The position numbers and the translations under genes are program-made. DNA of 64,000 nt from Streptomyces canus (GTDB lineage: Bacteria > Actinomycetota > Actinomycetes > Streptomycetales > Streptomycetaceae): positions 5,704,001 through 5,768,000 of the forward strand of contig NZ_JAUSWW010000001.1 in assembly GCF_030815415.1 (NCBI RefSeq), written 5' to 3'. Position 1 is the first letter of the stretch. Each line of letters begins with the position of its first letter. Below, piece after piece: positions 17,750 through 26,752 of the stretch. The notes below the pieces were generated by a model. That model ran no database searches. It had not been told where the DNA came from and saw nothing but the letters and a program-made list of their open reading frames with translations.

Positions 17750-18754
17750 CTAGCCGGTGATCCCGCTCCCCGTGCGGAAGGTGCGCCGGTAGCTGGTGGG
17801 TGTGACGCCGAGGGCCGCCTGTAGGTGCTGGCGCATGGACTGGGCCGTGCCGAAACCGGCGTCGCGGGCGATCTGGTCGACGGAGAGGTCGGTGGACTCC
17901 AGCAGGTGCCGGGCGTGTTCCACCCGCTGCTGGGTGAGCCACTGTCCGGGGCTGATGCCGACCTCCTCGCGGAAGCGGCGCGTGAAGGTCCGTACGGACA
18001 TCGACTCCTGCTCGGCCATGTCCCGCAGCTGGATCGGCTCGTGGAGGCGGCCCAGGGCCCAGGCGCGGGCGGTGGTCGTGGTGGCCAGCTGGGGCTCCGG
18101 CACGGGGCGCCGGATGTACTGCGCCTGGCCGCCCTCGCGGTGCGGCGGTACGACCGTGCGCCGGGCCACCGCGTTGGCGACGGCGCTGCCGTGGTCGCGG
18201 CGGAGCATGTGCAGGCACAGGTCGATGCCGGCGGCGACGCCCGCGGAGGTGAGGACGTCGCCGTCGTCGACGTACAGGACGTTCGGGTCGACCGCGATCT
18301 GCGGGAAGAGCCGCTGGAGACGCTCGGCGTCAGCCCAGTGCGTGGTGGCGGGGCGGCCGTCGAGGTAGCCCGCGGCGGCGAGGACGTAGACGCCGGTGCA
18401 GATGGAGGCGAGCCGGGTGCCGGGCCGGATGTGGGCGAGCGCGGCGGCCAGCTCGGGGGTGAGGACACCGTCCTCGTAGACCGGGCCGAACTCGTAGGAC
18501 GCCGGGACGATCACGGTGTCCGCGGTGGCCAGGGTCTCCGGGCCGTTGGTGACCATGACGTCGAAGTCGGAGTCCGTGCGGACCGGGCCCGGCGGCCGGA
18601 TCGAGCAGGTGACGACCTCGTACAGACGCCGTCCCAGACGGTCCCTGGGGCGGCCGAAGATGCGGTGCGGGATGCCCAGCTCGAAGGGGAGCAGACCGTC
18701 CATGGCGAGGACGGCGACGCGGTGCGGGCGGAACGGTTCCTCGGACGTGGCCAT
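17750..18754 (-). CDS. GlxA-family transcriptional regulator (DJ-1/PfpI + AraC)
   Basis: A 334-residue regulator with an N-terminal DJ-1/PfpI-like domain (VAVLAMDGLLPFELGIPHRI; the nucleophile-elbow region LASICTGVYVLAAAGYLDG keeps a Cys) and a C-terminal AraC double helix-turn-helix (SMSVRTFTRRFREEVGISP; AGFGTAQSMRQHLQAALG). Such proteins respond to small ligands and commonly act on neighbouring genes; the divergent MFS gene at 18826, 71 bp away, is the obvious target. The family match is strong; the ligand is unknown. Confidence 0.88.
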   Translation of the reverse strand: MATSEEPFRPHRVAVLAMDGLLPFELGIPHRIFGRPRDRLGRRLYEVVTCSIRPPGPVRTDSDFDVMVTNGPETLATADTVIVPASYEFGPVYEDGVLTPELAAALAHIRPGTRLASICTGVYVLAAAGYLDGRPATTHWADAERLQRLFPQIAVDPNVLYVDDGDVLTSAGVAAGIDLCLHMLRRDHGSAVANAVARRTVVPPHREGGQAQYIRRPVPEPQLATTTTARAWALGRLHEPIQLRDMAEQESMSVRTFTRRFREEVGISPGQWLTQQRVEHARHLLESTDLSVDQIARDAGFGTAQSMRQHLQAALGVTPTSYRRTFRTGSGITG

Positions 18755-18825
18755 GGCCCGATCCTAACGAATGCTGTCCTTCGGGCCAGTGGATCGGCGG
18801 GCGGCCAGGCCGGAAGCTCTATGTC

Positions 18826-20132
18826 GTGACCCAGACAACCGAAGCCGCCGCACAGGCACCCCGCACGGGAAAGAAGCGCACCCGCATCCATCGCGCCTGG
18901 TTCGTCGCCGCCGTCACGTTCGTGACGATCATCGGCGCGGCCGCTTTCCGCTCGCTGCCCGGACTGCTCATCGACCCGTTGCACGAGGACTTCGGCTGGT
19001 CACGCGGCACGATCGGCGCGGCCGTCTCGATCAACCTCGCGCTGTACGGGCTCACCGCCCCCTTCGCGGCCGCGCTGATGGACCGCTACGGCATCCGCCG
19101 GGTCGTCGCCGTGGCGCTGACCGTGATCGCGTTGGGCTCGGGGCTGACGGTGTGGATGACGGCGGCCTGGCAGCTGCTGCTGTGCTGGGGCCTGCTGGTC
19201 GGTCTGGGCTCCGGCTCGATGGCGCTGGCGTTCGCGGCGACGGTCACCAACCGCTGGTTCACCGAACGGCGCGGCCTGGTCACCGGCATCCTGACCGCCG
19301 CCTCCGCCTCCGGCCAGCTGATCTTCCTGCCCGTGCTGTCCTGGATGGTCGAGAAGCACGACTGGCGCCCGGCGGCCGTCACCGTGGCTCTGGCCGCCCT
19401 CGCGGTCGTCCCCTTCGTCTGGCTGCTGCTGCGCGACCACCCGGCCGACGTGGGCCTGAAGCCGTACGGCGCGAAGGAGTTCGTGCCCAAGCCGGAGCCC
19501 GTGTGCCGGGCGCCGCCCGCCGCGCGGTCACCGTGCTCTTCAAGGCCGCCCGCACCGGCCCGTTCTGGCTGCTCGCCGGCACCTTCGCGATCTGCGGCGC
19601 CTCCACCAACGGCCTGATCCAGACCCACTTCGTGCCGGCCGCCCACGACCACGGCATGCCCATCACGGCGGCGGCCTCGCTGCTCGCGGTCATCGGGGTG
19701 TTCGACGTGGTCGGCACCATCGCCTCGGGCTGGTTCACCGACCGTTTCGACGCGCGCCGGCTGCTCGCGGTGTACTACGCCCTGCGCGGCATCTCGCTGC
19801 TGTTCCTGCCCATGCTGCTCGGGCCGAGCGTCCACCCGCCGATGCTCTTCTTCATCGTCTTCTACGGCCTCGACTGGGTCGCCACCGTCCCGCCCACCGT
19901 CGCCCTGTGCCGTGAGCACTACGGCGACGACAGCGCGATCGTCTTCGGCTGGGTCCTCGCCTCGCACCAGGTGGGGGCGGCGCTCGTCGCGTTCGTCGGC
20001 GGTGTGGTGCGGGACGTCTTCGGTGAGTACGACATGACCTGGTACGCGTCCGGGGCGCTGTGCGCGGCGGCGGCGCTGATGGCGCTGGTGATCCGGCGCA
20101 GGCCGACAGCGCTGGTCCCGGCCGTGGTCTAG
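18826..20132 (+). pseudogene. MFS transporter interrupted by a 2-nt frameshift
   Basis: The N-terminal half (from GTG 18826, about 225 residues, six membrane segments) is read in one frame up to VPKPEPV, and the C-terminal half (from VPGAARRAVTVLFK to ALVPAVV) in another. The join lies at GTGTG at 19501-19505: removing one TG restores a normal 434-residue transporter. Both halves keep good membrane segments and codon bias, so the lesion is recent, or a base-calling error. The stop codon lies inside the end of the MITE-like element. Likely partner of the GlxA-type regulator. Confidence 0.8.
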
Positions 20133-20297
20133 TGCCGCGGCAGGCAACGTTTGCCCCGTCGCGACGCCCGGCACGCACTCTCGCCGCACCGGCCGAAAGC
20201 CCAAGTACGTCCAGTACGAGGGCTTCCGGCCGGCACGCCGAGAGCACGCACCGGACGCCGCTCCTTGACGGGCAAACGTTGCCTGCCGCGGCACTAG
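20129..20297. mobile_element. 169-bp MITE-like element with 28-bp perfect terminal inverted repeats
   Basis: Perfect 28-bp inverted ends (20129-20156 and 20270-20297), each with CTAG at the outside. The inner part is itself an imperfect palindrome around AAGTACGTCC at about 20208, so the whole element can fold as one long hairpin. It has no coding capacity. It supplies the TAG stop of the MFS gene on one side and abuts the TAG stop of the flavin reductase on the other, so it also probably acts as terminator between the convergent genes. Confidence 0.8.
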
Positions 20298-20891
20298 CTA
20301 GACGAACCGTCCCTTGTGGAAGAGCAGGGGCGCCCGGTCCTCGTCGCCCGTCCCCAGCGCGTCCACCCGCCCCACCACGATGAGGTGGTCGCCGCCCGTG
20401 TGCACGGCGTGGATCGTGCAGTCGATCCACGCGAGCGTGTCCGCCAGCCGCGGTGAGCCGGACGCCGGTGCCGCGTCGAAGGCGATGCCCGCGAACTTGT
20501 CCGCACCGCTCACCGCGAAGCCACGGCACAGTTCGCCCTGGTGGGCGGCGAGGACGTTGACGCAGAACACCCCGGCGCGGGCGATACGGGGCCAGGTCGT
20601 CGACGTACGGCCGACCATGAAGGCGACGAGGGGCGGGTCGAGGGACAGGGCGGCGAAGGACTGGCAGGCGAAGCCGGCGGGGCTGTCCTCGCCCTCGGCG
20701 GCGGGTGCGGTGACGACGGCCACGCCGGAGGCGAAGCTCCCGAGCACCCGCCGGAACTCGGTCGGTCCGACCGGCGCTCGCTCGTCCTCGCGGACACAGC
20801 GCAGCTCGGGCCGCGGCAACGCGTCCACGGGCGCCGCGCCGGCCGACCGGAGATAGCGGACGGCGGCCTCGGCCATACCTGCTTGTCCCAT
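20298..20891 (-). CDS. Flavin reductase of the HsaB type
   Basis: A 197-residue flavin:NAD(P)H reductase domain that supplies FMNH2 or FADH2 to a separate monooxygenase. Seen: FRRVLGSFASGVAVVTA, then AGFACQSFAALSLDPPLVAF (flavin phosphate region), and CTIHAVHTGGDHLIVVGRV near the C-terminus, all typical of HsaB/HpaC-like reductases. ATG at 20891 is preferred over GTG 20894 because GGGAG is 4-5 nt upstream of it. A perfect regulon palindrome lies 17 bp upstream. No HsaA-type hydroxylase is nearby; the LLM oxygenase at 54373, also under this palindrome, could be the partner (inference). Confidence 0.85.
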   Translation of the reverse strand: MGQAGMAEAAVRYLRSAGAAPVDALPRPELRCVREDERAPVGPTEFRRVLGSFASGVAVVTAPAAEGEDSPAGFACQSFAALSLDPPLVAFMVGRTSTTWPRIARAGVFCVNVLAAHQGELCRGFAVSGADKFAGIAFDAAPASGSPRLADTLAWIDCTIHAVHTGGDHLIVVGRVDALGTGDEDRAPLLFHKGRFV

Positions 20892-20907
20892 CACACTCCC
20901 ATTGAAG

Positions 20908-20922
20908 CTGACGGTTCGTCAG
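20908..20922. promoter_or_regulatory. Regulon palindrome O4 (CTGACGGTTCGTCAG)
   Basis: Perfect half-sites, 17 bp upstream of the flavin reductase start and 51 bp upstream of the divergent membrane protein gene. Confidence 0.7.
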
Positions 20923-20972
20923 ATAGGAAGGGGTGTGCGAAGGCGGCGAAGGCGGCTGCGTACGCTGCGCGC

Positions 20973-21914
20973 ATGGGGTGGGGAGACATACGGCACGAGC
21001 TCGGGCGTGCCCGGCGGGCCGGGGATTCGGTCGCGGTCAACGCGGCCGCGGCGGTGGGGGCGGCACAGCTGCCGGCGGCCGTGCTGATCGCGTACGTCGA
21101 CGTCACGACGGGCGACGACTACGGCGGCTCGGGCGCCGCGTACGGGCTGGCCTGTCTGCTTCTCCTCGCGCCGCTGTGGCTGCCGTTCTCGGGACTGCTG
21201 CACGCGTGCGCGCAGACCCTGCCGGCCGCTGTGCTCGCCCGGGCCACCGTCCGCCGCGTCCGCGGACCCGAGTGGGCGTGGCACCTGACGTGGGCGGCGG
21301 TGCTCGGGGTGATCTGGGCGGGCGCTGTCGCCGTGCCGGGCGGCCTGCCGTTCGCCGCCACGGCCGCCGTCTTCGTGGCCCTCGGGATCCTCCCGGTGCT
21401 CGGTGTGGCGTACTTCGGGCGCAGTGGCCGGTCCCGTGGGCGGGCGTGGGGGTGCGCGGGGACGTGGATCCTGTCGGCGGGGGTTTCCTTCGTGCTGTTC
21501 ATGGTCGTCTTCGGGGGCGCCGTGCTGGCCACCGAGACCGGGATCGTCGAGGAGTACGAGCCCCCGAAGCTGTCCGCCGGGCAGCTCGCCGGCGTATGGC
21601 GTGGCGAGGACGGCTCGGTCCTGCGGCTGCACCCGGGCGGCCGGGCCGAACTCACCGCGCTGCCCACCGTGTCGGAGCACGACGACTGGTCCGCCGACCC
21701 GCCCTACACCGTGTGCGAGGGCACCGGCGCCTGGGAACCGGTGCGGGCGGACAAGGGCGAGGACGCGGACCGTGACGGCGTCGGACTGCGCGTCGACGGC
21801 GGATGCGGGGTGCCGACGCTCTGGACGATCGGCGGCACCGAGCGCGAGCCCGAGCTGTTCGTCCTGTTCGGCGACCCGGACGCGGGGGCCCTGCGGATCC
21901 TCACGCGGGACTGA
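20973..21914 (+). CDS. Membrane protein with extracytoplasmic C-terminal domain
   Basis: A 313-residue protein with four to five hydrophobic segments in residues 20-185 (for example YGLACLLLLAPLWLPFSGLL and WILSAGVSFVLFMVVFGGAV) followed by a soluble domain of about 125 residues (LAGVWRGEDGSVLRLHPGGR, then CEGTGAWEPV). That domain resembles the small beta-rich modules of Streptomyces secreted proteins that begin with a G-x-W motif. Function unknown. It is divergent from flavin reductase and ends 1 bp before the convergent enoyl-CoA hydratase. Confidence 0.7.
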   Translation: MGWGDIRHELGRARRAGDSVAVNAAAAVGAAQLPAAVLIAYVDVTTGDDYGGSGAAYGLACLLLLAPLWLPFSGLLHACAQTLPAAVLARATVRRVRGPEWAWHLTWAAVLGVIWAGAVAVPGGLPFAATAAVFVALGILPVLGVAYFGRSGRSRGRAWGCAGTWILSAGVSFVLFMVVFGGAVLATETGIVEEYEPPKLSAGQLAGVWRGEDGSVLRLHPGGRAELTALPTVSEHDDWSADPPYTVCEGTGAWEPVRADKGEDADRDGVGLRVDGGCGVPTLWTIGGTEREPELFVLFGDPDAGALRILTRD

Positions 21915-21915
21915 G

Positions 21916-22707
21916 TCACCGCCCCCGGAACTCCGGGCTCCGCCGCTCGACGAAGCTCGCCACCCCCTCCTGGGCGTCCTCGGTCGTCATGTTGATCTCC
22001 TGCGCGGCCGCCTCCGCGGCGAACGCGGTGGCGCGGTCGCTGTCGAGGGAGGCGTTGACGAGCTGCTTGGTCAGGACGAGGGCACGGGTCGGCCCCGCGG
22101 CGAGGCGGGCCGCCCATTCACGGGCCGTCTTGTCCAGCTCCCCGTCCGGCACGACCCGGTTGACCAGGCCGAGGCGCTCGGCGTCGGCGGCGCTCAGCGC
22201 GTCGCCGAAGAACATCAGCTCCTTGGCGCGTTGCGGGCCGATCAGCCGGGTCAGCAGATAGGCGCCACCTCCGTCCGGTACGAGTCCCCGGCGCACGAAC
22301 ACCTCGATGAACCGGGCCGATTCGGCCGCGAGGACGAGGTCGCAGGCGAGCGCGAGGTGTGCGCCGATGCCCGCCGCCGTCCCGTTCACCGCGGCGATCA
22401 CGGGTTTCTCGCAGTCGAGGACGGCCGTGATCAGCCGCTGGGCGCCGAGCCGGATCGTGCGGGCGACGTCACCGGGGACCCGGTCGCCTCCCGCGGGCGC
22501 CCCTCGCAGATCCGCGCCCGCACAGAACCCCCGCCCCGTGCCGGTCAGCACCACGGCCCGCACCTGAGGGTCGCCGGAGGCGTCGCCGAGCAGCCCGATG
22601 AGGTGGCCCCGCTGTGCGGGGGTGAGGGCGTTGAGGGCCTCGGGCCGGTCGAGCGTGATGTGCGAGACCTGGTCGCGTGTCTCCTGGCGCACCCCTGCCG
22701 ACGGCAT
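21916..22707 (-). CDS. Enoyl-CoA hydratase/isomerase family protein
   Basis: A 263-residue crotonase-fold enzyme that would hydrate an enoyl-CoA. Oxyanion-hole segments are RGFCAGADLRG and AAVNGTAAGIGAHLALACDL; the second catalytic region reads RRGLVPDGGGAYLLTRLIG, where one of the usual catalytic Glu residues is Asp. Start ATG 22707 shares one base with the stop of the ligase gene upstream (TGATG), so the two are coupled, and the pair forms one operon under O5/O6. The C-terminal SFVERRSPEFRGR is typical of the family. Confidence 0.88.
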   Translation of the reverse strand: MPSAGVRQETRDQVSHITLDRPEALNALTPAQRGHLIGLLGDASGDPQVRAVVLTGTGRGFCAGADLRGAPAGGDRVPGDVARTIRLGAQRLITAVLDCEKPVIAAVNGTAAGIGAHLALACDLVLAAESARFIEVFVRRGLVPDGGGAYLLTRLIGPQRAKELMFFGDALSAADAERLGLVNRVVPDGELDKTAREWAARLAAGPTRALVLTKQLVNASLDSDRATAFAAEAAAQEINMTTEDAQEGVASFVERRSPEFRGR

Positions 22708-24932
22708 CAGCGGCACACCGCCAGCGCGTCCAGCGCCACGGCGCCCTGCCCGCGGGGCAGCACCATCAGCGGATTGATGTCCAGTTCGGCCAGTTCGTCC
22801 CCGAGCTCCAGCGCCATGCGCTGCACCCGCAGGATGACCTCGACGAGCGCGTCGAGGTCCGCCGGGGGGCGCCCCCGGACCCCGTCCAGCAGGGCTCGCC
22901 CGCGCAGCTCACCGCACATGTCCCGGGCCTGTTCCTCCCCGAAGGGGGGCACGCGTACGGCGGTGTCGCGCAGCACCTCGACCAGCACCCCGCCGAGCCC
23001 GACCGTGACGGTCGGTCCGAAGAGGTCGTCGTGGGTGACGCCGACGACCATCTCGACACCCCGCTCGACCATCTGGCAGACCAGGACGCCGTCCAGGCAG
23101 ACGCCCTCGTAGCGGGCGATGTCGGTCAACTCCCGGTAGGCGTCCCGGACCTGGCTGGCGGAGGTGAGCTCGATCTTCACCAGGCCGAGTTCGGTCTTGT
23201 GGGCGATCTGCGCGCCGGACGCCTTCATCACCACCGGGTAGCCCACCTGACCCGCCGCCCGTACGGCCGCCGCCGCGCTGGTCACCAGCTGCTCGCGCGG
23301 TACGCGGATGCCGTACGCCCGCAGCAGTTGCTTCGCCGCGTGCTCGCTCAGCTGCTGGCCCGGCCGCATCAGGGCCTGTGCCTTGCGGAAGGACGGGGAC
23401 GTGGTGCGCGGGGCCTCGTCGAGGGGGGAGCGGTAGGCGGCGACGAAGCGGTGGTGGTCGAGGTAGGCGCGGACCGCGGTGATGCAGTTCCCGACCGTGC
23501 GGAAGGTGGCCACCCGGGAGGAGCCGAGGAGGACCTCGCGGTAGGCCGGCTCGGTGCCGACCGGCGAGCCCCACACCACGCAGACCAGCTTGTCCGTCCG
23601 CTCGGCCGCGTCCACCAGGTCCTGGACGAGCTTGTCGCTCAGGGGCGGGAAGGGGCCGGTGACCGGGCAGATCAGCACCCCGACCGCCGGGTCGTCGAGG
23701 ATCGCGTCGATGATCTTCCGGCCGCGCCAGTCGCCGACGGGATGGCCGCCGTTGTCCACGGGGTTGGCCACGTTCAGGTACTCGGGTATCCACTGGTGCA
23801 GCTCCACCTGCTTGGTGTCCGAGAGCGTGGGCAGCCTCAGCCCCGCCTCCGTCGCCAGGTCGGCGAAGTGCGCGCCCGTGCCGCCCGAGATCGAATAGAC
23901 GACGACCCCCTCGGCGTGCGGTGGGCGGGCCCGGGCCAACAGGGCGGCGGTGTCCTGGAGTTCGTCGAGACCGTCGACCCGGATCACTCCGTACTGCCGC
24001 ATCGCCGCGTCCACCACCGCGTCCGCGCCGGTCAGCTTGCCGGTGTGGGAGGCGGCCGTGCGGGCTCCGGTCTCGGTGCGGCCCACCTTGACCGCGACCA
24101 CCGGCACCTTGCGGCGGGCGGCCCGGTCGGCGGCGAGCAGGAAGGAGCGGCCGTCCTTCAGTCCTTCGAGGTAGCAGGCGATCGCGCCGACCTCGGGCCG
24201 CTCGGCGAAGTAGGAGAGGAAGTCGGCGGTCTCCAGGTCGGCCTCGTTGCCGGTCGGCGCCCAGTGGGAGAGGCGGATGCCGAGCTCCTGGAGGGCGAAG
24301 ACGGGGCGGCCCTGGTGGCCGGACTGGGTGATGAGGGCGATCGCCGGTCCGTCGAGGTCGTCACGGAACCGCTCGAAGGCGTTGAGGTTGGTGTTGGGCC
24401 CCAGCAGCCGGAGCCCCGACCGTCGCACGGCCGCGGCGAGCCGGGCCTGGGCGGCGGCGCCCTCCTCGCCGGTCTCCGCGAACCCGGAGGCGAAGACGAC
24501 GGCGAACTTCACCTTGGCCTCGGCCAGTTCCTCGACCACGGGAAGCGGGTCGGCGACCAGCAGCACGGCGAGATCGACCTGTTCGGGCAGGTCGGCTACG
24601 GAAGGGGAGCAGGGGATGCCGAAGACGGACGGGCGGGTGGGATGCACCGGGTGCAGCCGGGCCCCGACCCGCTCGGCCCAGGCCACCAACTGCCGGGTGA
24701 CACCGGTGTTCGGGCGCCCCTCGGTGTCGGAGGCGCCGATGACGGCGACCGACTCCGGCCGGAAGAACCGGTCCAGATCGGGGACGTCGCAGTACAGCGG
24801 CCGGCCGCTGACGTCGAGGTCGTCGACCTCGGCCGGCCTGCCGTGGACGGCGGGCCCGGGTTGCTCGCCGCAAGCGATGACCCGGGCCCGGCGGGAGTCG
24901 GTGGTGAGGGTGCCGTGGGTTGATCCAAGCAT
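22707..24932 (-). CDS. ADP-forming acyl-CoA synthetase-like ligase (CoA-binding + ATP-grasp)
   Basis: A 741-residue fusion of the alpha and beta parts of an NDP-forming acyl-CoA synthetase. From about residue 55: CoA-binding domain (FRPESVAVIGASDTEGRPN), succinyl-CoA-ligase-like domains (ALITQSGHQGRP; AASHTGKLTGADAVVDAAMR with a probable phospho-His), and from about 510 an ATP-grasp domain (YGIRVPREQLV, PVVMKASGAQIAHKTELG, LAELDINPLMVLPRG). Many actinobacterial copies act on acyl-CoA catabolic intermediates or salvage CoA. Two near-identical palindromes lie 33-72 bp upstream of the start. It gives the regulon a second type of CoA ligase besides the AMP-forming ones. Confidence 0.87.
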   Translation of the reverse strand: MLGSTHGTLTTDSRRARVIACGEQPGPAVHGRPAEVDDLDVSGRPLYCDVPDLDRFFRPESVAVIGASDTEGRPNTGVTRQLVAWAERVGARLHPVHPTRPSVFGIPCSPSVADLPEQVDLAVLLVADPLPVVEELAEAKVKFAVVFASGFAETGEEGAAAQARLAAAVRRSGLRLLGPNTNLNAFERFRDDLDGPAIALITQSGHQGRPVFALQELGIRLSHWAPTGNEADLETADFLSYFAERPEVGAIACYLEGLKDGRSFLLAADRAARRKVPVVAVKVGRTETGARTAASHTGKLTGADAVVDAAMRQYGVIRVDGLDELQDTAALLARARPPHAEGVVVYSISGGTGAHFADLATEAGLRLPTLSDTKQVELHQWIPEYLNVANPVDNGGHPVGDWRGRKIIDAILDDPAVGVLICPVTGPFPPLSDKLVQDLVDAAERTDKLVCVVWGSPVGTEPAYREVLLGSSRVATFRTVGNCITAVRAYLDHHRFVAAYRSPLDEAPRTTSPSFRKAQALMRPGQQLSEHAAKQLLRAYGIRVPREQLVTSAAAAVRAAGQVGYPVVMKASGAQIAHKTELGLVKIELTSASQVRDAYRELTDIARYEGVCLDGVLVCQMVERGVEMVVGVTHDDLFGPTVTVGLGGVLVEVLRDTAVRVPPFGEEQARDMCGELRGRALLDGVRGRPPADLDALVEVILRVQRMALELGDELAELDINPLMVLPRGQGAVALDALAVCR

Positions 24933-24964
24933 CGGTCCGCCCGCTCCTGTGTGACAGCGATTAA

Positions 24965-24979
24965 CTGACGCAGTGTCAG
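24965..24979. promoter_or_regulatory. Regulon palindrome O5 (CTGACGCAGTGTCAG)
   Basis: One substitution in the right half (TGTCAG). It lies 33 bp upstream of the CoA ligase start, with its centre 25 bp from O6. Confidence 0.65.
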
Positions 24980-24989
24980 ATTAAAGGAA

Positions 24990-25004
24990 CTGACGCTGTG
25001 TCAG
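24990..25004. promoter_or_regulatory. Regulon palindrome O6 (CTGACGCTGTGTCAG)
   Basis: Near-duplicate of O5 with the same right-half substitution, suggesting local duplication of the operator. Confidence 0.65.
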
Positions 25005-25074
25005 GAATGGCTGTGCACACAAAGTTGGGCAGAGCACGCCGACGGAACCGCTCACACGGCGCCGCGAGCACCGC

Positions 25075-26598
25075 TCACAGCACCGCCAGCACCTCCTTCG
25101 CCACCCGCTCGCCCGACCGCACCGCACCGTCCATGAACCCCATCCAGTGGACGGAGGTCTCCGTGCCGGCCCAGTGGATGCCGCCGACGGGAGTACGCAG
25201 GGAGGGGCCGTACTGGGTCAGGACGCCCGGGGCGGCGATGGAGACGGGGCCGCCGCGGGTGTAGGTCTCGTTGTTCCAGCGTTGCAGGACGAAGGAGGTG
25301 GGGGAGGCCGCTTTCGCGCCGAAGTAGGTCGTGTAGTCCTTCAGGACGGCCGCCTTGACCTCCGCCTCGCTCGCCCCGTCGTACTTGCGGGCCTCGTCGG
25401 CCTCGATGAAGCCCATCAGGGCGCCGTAGGAGGCGTCGGGCGGGGAGTTGTCGAAGGTGGAGCTGACCACCCCGGTGTCGCTGACGACCTGGCCGTTGAG
25501 GCCGTCGGCACGCCAGAACGGCGTGTCGTAGATCGCGATGGCCTTGCCGACCGAGGCCATCGGCAGCCGCTGGGTGAGCTGGTCGCGGGAGGCCGGGAGC
25601 AGCGGGTCGTAGGTGATGCGGGCGGCAATCGGCGGGGGCACGGCGACGACGACCTTCTTGGCGGTGACGGTGGTGCCGTCGGCCGTCACGACGTACTTGC
25701 CGCCGGACTTGGCGATGGTGCGCACCGGGGCGTTCAGCACCACCCGGTCGCCGAGGGTGGCGGCGAGCTTGATCGGCACCAGCTGGGAGCCGCCGACGAA
25801 GCGCAGCTCCTGGGCGCCGTTCGCGGTCTCGGTGAGGCGCTCCAGGGTGCCGACGTTGGTCTCGTTGCCCGCGGCGGCGATGTAGAAGAGCACGAACAGG
25901 AAGGAGAGTTCACGGGGTTCGGCCGAGAAGATCGAGGTGCAGGCCACGTCGAAGAGGAACTTGGCCGACGGGATGACGGCGTTGGCGCGCAGCCAGGTCT
26001 CGAAGGTCTGCCGGTCCCATTCGTCGGCCTTCGCGGCGGTCCAGGGCGCGTCGACCGGTATCTGCTTGGCCAGGTCGTCCAGGGTGGCCTGCACGATCGC
26101 GGCGTTGGCGAGGCCGGCCGCGTCGATGGGCGGAACCGAGCCCAGGAGACCGTCGGTGGCGTACGCGGTCTTCTTGCCGTCCTTGTAGAGGAGGTTCTTG
26201 CCGGTGTTGTAGGTGGCGAAGGTGCCCACGCCGAGGGAGTCCGCGAGGGCCTTGATGCGGTCCTGGGTGGGGCCGATGAACTCGCCGCCGCCCTCGGTGA
26301 CCCCGCCGTTCGCGAGCGGGAGGTTCACGACCCGGCCGCCGACGCGGTCACGGGCCTCCAGGACGATCACGGACTTGCCGGCCGCCACCAGGTCGCGGGC
26401 CGCGGTGAGGCCGGCGAGCCCGGCGCCGATGACGACCACGTCGGCCTCGCGGGTGGCCGCGGCGGCGGGCGAGGCCGCGGTGCCGGCGAGGGCGGCGGCA
26501 CCGGCGGTGGCGGCGGCACCGCCCAGCAGGGTGCGGCGCGAGAGCCGGGAGGGCCGGGGGAGTTGGGCGGGCTGGGGGAGCTGTCTTTCACGTGCCAC
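25075..26598 (-). CDS. Tat-exported flavin amine oxidase
   Basis: FAD-dependent amine oxidase of about 507 residues, probably secreted in folded form. The N-terminus has a twin-arginine signal (SRLSRRTLLGGAAATAGAAA, then cleavable ASPAAAA). The FAD dinucleotide fold follows (VVVIGAGLAGLTAARDL, GGRVVNLPLANGG), and the C-terminal FAD motif is GGIHWAGTETSVHWMGFMDG. GGAGG directly touches an ATG at 26604, so the GTG at 26598, 6 nt downstream of GGAGG, is the better start. It ends 143 bp upstream of the CoA ligase gene. Substrate could be a polyamine, monoamine or L-amino acid. Confidence 0.87.
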   Translation of the reverse strand: MARERQLPQPAQLPRPSRLSRRTLLGGAAATAGAAALAGTAASPAAAATREADVVVIGAGLAGLTAARDLVAAGKSVIVLEARDRVGGRVVNLPLANGGVTEGGGEFIGPTQDRIKALADSLGVGTFATYNTGKNLLYKDGKKTAYATDGLLGSVPPIDAAGLANAAIVQATLDDLAKQIPVDAPWTAAKADEWDRQTFETWLRANAVIPSAKFLFDVACTSIFSAEPRELSFLFVLFYIAAAGNETNVGTLERLTETANGAQELRFVGGSQLVPIKLAATLGDRVVLNAPVRTIAKSGGKYVVTADGTTVTAKKVVVAVPPPIAARITYDPLLPASRDQLTQRLPMASVGKAIAIYDTPFWRADGLNGQVVSDTGVVSSTFDNSPPDASYGALMGFIEADEARKYDGASEAEVKAAVLKDYTTYFGAKAASPTSFVLQRWNNETYTRGGPVSIAAPGVLTQYGPSLRTPVGGIHWAGTETSVHWMGFMDGAVRSGERVAKEVLAVL

Positions 26599-26635
26599 GT
26601 GCATCCTCCGTCGGGTGCGAGAGGTTGGAGTGGAG

Positions 26636-26664
26636 CCAGAACATGAACAGTGCTCACATTCTGG
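26636..26664. promoter_or_regulatory. 29-bp imperfect palindrome upstream of amine oxidase
   Basis: CCAGAACATGAAC at the left and its near-complement at the right (9 of the outer 11 pairs match), centred 52 bp upstream of the GTG start. It is unlike the CTGACG palindromes and could be an operator for a different repressor, or a transcript hairpin. Confidence 0.4.
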
Positions 26665-26752
26665 CCCCATGCGGTGGCGCCGTACAGCTCTCCGGGCACT
26701 TCTGACCCATGAGTAACGGAAGCGGTACGTCAGTGAGTTGAGGGATTCCGCG

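Noticed and set aside
15912..18218. 768-codon open frame on the minus strand
   Set aside because: It is antisense to the MFS gene, the repeat array and the GlxA gene; its translation is Pro/Arg/Ser-rich with no domain, as expected of a GC-driven shadow frame.
22677..24923. 748-codon open frame on the plus strand
   Set aside because: Antisense to the CoA ligase, whose motifs are unmistakable; shadow of codon bias.
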